NCBI GenBank assembly: GCA_905221605.1
Contig: CAJNDS010001713.1
Coordinates: 530,001 to 592,000, forward strand
Direction of reading: 5' to 3'
From: Symbiodinium natans
Taxonomy: Eukaryota; Sar; Dinophyceae; Suessiales; Symbiodiniaceae
Length of the DNA: 62,000 nt
Positions within the stretch are counted from its first letter, which is position 1; each line of letters begins with the position of its first letter. Position numbers and translations under genes: made by a program. The notes below the pieces were generated by a model. It made no database searches and had not been told where the DNA came from. It saw only the letters and a list, made by a program, of their open reading frames with translations. Shown here piece after piece: positions 60,784 through 62,000 of the stretch.

Positions 60784-60830
60784 GGTTTAGGGTTTAGGGT
60801 TTATGGGTTTAGGGTTTAGGGTTTAGGTTT
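60784..60830. repeat. telomere-like TTTAGGG tract
   Basis: Six TTTAGGG-type units, one changed to TTTATGGG. Confidence 0.95.
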
Positions 60831-61890
60831 CGGGGTTGGGCCTGCTTGGTGGCCCATGGACCCCACCAGGAAGTGGAAGGCACTGAGCACTTCGCCAGGT
60901 GACGACGTCGCCGGCTGTTGTCCGTGATGTGCTCTTGCCTGCCACCGGCTCATCTGCTGTGCCGCAGGTCCGAATGCCAGGCTCATGCGACCTTGGGGAT
61001 GAAGCCATAGGGACATATGAAGAGTCGAAGCAAACCAAGAGCAGTAAATGTAGGGGTACGCATACCCGTAATGACTGTTGCTCATGATGGTGCTGACACG
61101 GCAACGTGTGACATGATGTACAGGAGGGGAGATCATCCAGGACACCAAGAGCATCTTCGAGGCTGGAACCTCAGTCCGGCAAGTCCGAAAGCCCCATAAG
61201 AACCCAAACTAGAGGCTGACTGGTCGACGGGTCAGGTTTCGGGCATTTTTTTGTGACATTCTGTTAGGCGAAACTGTCCACGCGCCCCTCTCTCGCTCTC
61301 TCTCTCTCCCTCCCTCCCTCTCCATTTCTTGTGTGCAGGTCTCCCAGATCAGTAGTGTTCTCGATGACCACATTTGTGCGGTTCAGACAATCAAAGATAG
61401 GGTCAGGGTTTAGGGTTTATGCGTGGATGTTCGCATGCGCTTGTTCTTTCGCTGTTTGTTGTTGTTCACGCTTCGTGCAATCTACAAAGTCTCATGCCTT
61501 CTCGATATTTGTTGGTGTTCTGTAGGTTTTTGCCTATGTTTGCACACGACACTGGCACTTCAAATCGACACCAACCTTCAACAACGAACCCTAAATCCGA
61601 AAGAACCAAATTCAAAAAATATTCGTTTTAATAGCCCACTTAAAGTACAGGGCTTTAAGAGGTATTGCGTCAATAAGTCGCATATAAAAGCCAATGAATT
61701 TACACATACATATGTGTAGAAATATAGATATATATATATATATATGTTTTATTTATTTATTTATTTGTTTATTTATTGTTTATATTTATATATGAAATCA
61801 GTCATCGGCAGAGCAGAAGGGACGGTCATATATGTATAGCCCCTCAAGAAGGTCAGTGAGCCCCAATACTTCCGAGGCTGAAACCCGAAA
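60831..61890. other. unassigned spacer with AT-rich tract
   Basis: No gene recognised. A CT-rich tract at 61290-61325 and an AT-rich stretch at 61715-61795 (TATATATA followed by TTTATTTATT) are the only clear structures. Confidence 0.4.
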
Positions 61891-61957
61891 GCCCAAACCC
61901 TAAACCCTAAACCCCAAACCCCAAACCCCAAACCCTAAACCCTAAACCCTAAACCCT
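61891..61957. repeat. telomere-like CCCTAAA tract
   Basis: Nine units of CCCTAAA or CCCCAAA in the reverse polarity to the tracts at 46.8 and 60.8 kb. Confidence 0.95.
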
Positions 61958-62000
61958 TGTTTTTTTCAGATTTTGTGAGGCTGTTGAGGCACAGTGGCCT

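Noticed and set aside
61891-61957. True chromosome end at the right edge
   Set aside because: The tract is short, imperfect, followed by non-telomeric sequence, and similar tracts occur internally in both orientations.

Overview
This is nuclear DNA of a dinoflagellate (Symbiodiniaceae/Suessiales-like; genus not decidable from sequence alone). The evidence is: plant-type TTTAGGG arrays scattered internally; introns with AG|GC donors and AG|G acceptors; a Ty1/copia element, LINE tails and a C5-methyltransferase gene of types I recognise from dinoflagellate proteomes; abundant satellites; and low gene density. The family matches are from memory, because no search was run.

Layout. 1-2.6 kb: a tRNA-Ser(AGA)/tRNA-Sec(UCA) pair followed directly by a stray satellite monomer. 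2.6-8.85 kb: about 65 degenerate satellite monomers with an inverted block inside. 8.9-9.85 kb: an AT-rich scrap of a virus- or Polinton-type family-B DNA polymerase running into a 42-bp minisatellite. 12.27-22.75 kb: an apparently complete, very young Ty1/copia retrotransposon with identical 252-bp LTRs, a 5-bp target duplication, a half-tRNA-Met-type primer site and one 3307-codon Gag-Pol frame. Its polyprotein also carries a cytosine-methyltransferase-like and an Fe(II)/2-oxoglutarate-dioxygenase-like segment. It sits antisense in an exon of a minus-strand gene, whose frame rejoins when the element is removed. 22.8-24.2 kb: further minus-strand coding pieces, including a frameshifted CCCH zinc-finger gene.

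24.2-40.5 kb is mostly unassigned, with a few exon-like islands: a possible ADP-ribosyltransferase tail, a repeated module ending in TYDLDCK, and a decayed P-loop ATPase. 40.6-46.3 kb: a four-exon plus-strand gene (1787 codons in the model) of a dinoflagellate multicopy family with transposase-like acidic motifs. 46.8-48.3 kb: a telomere-like 143-bp satellite and a 10-bp GC-rich minisatellite. 48.9-55.6 kb: one or two intron-rich plus-strand genes. The exons from 50.8 kb join in one frame into a cupin-like region, a 13-residue-repeat coiled coil and a C-terminal DNA cytosine-5 methyltransferase. 56.4-58.3 kb: two decayed LINE C-termini. 58.3-62 kb: non-coding DNA with telomere-like tracts.

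The main theme is association of DNA-modification domains with selfish elements: once inside the copia polyprotein (methyltransferase-like plus dioxygenase-like), and once as a methyltransferase gene close to a transposase-like gene, possibly parts of one large two-gene element. Exon boundaries were deduced by eye from phase and AG|G motifs, and no transcript evidence was available.
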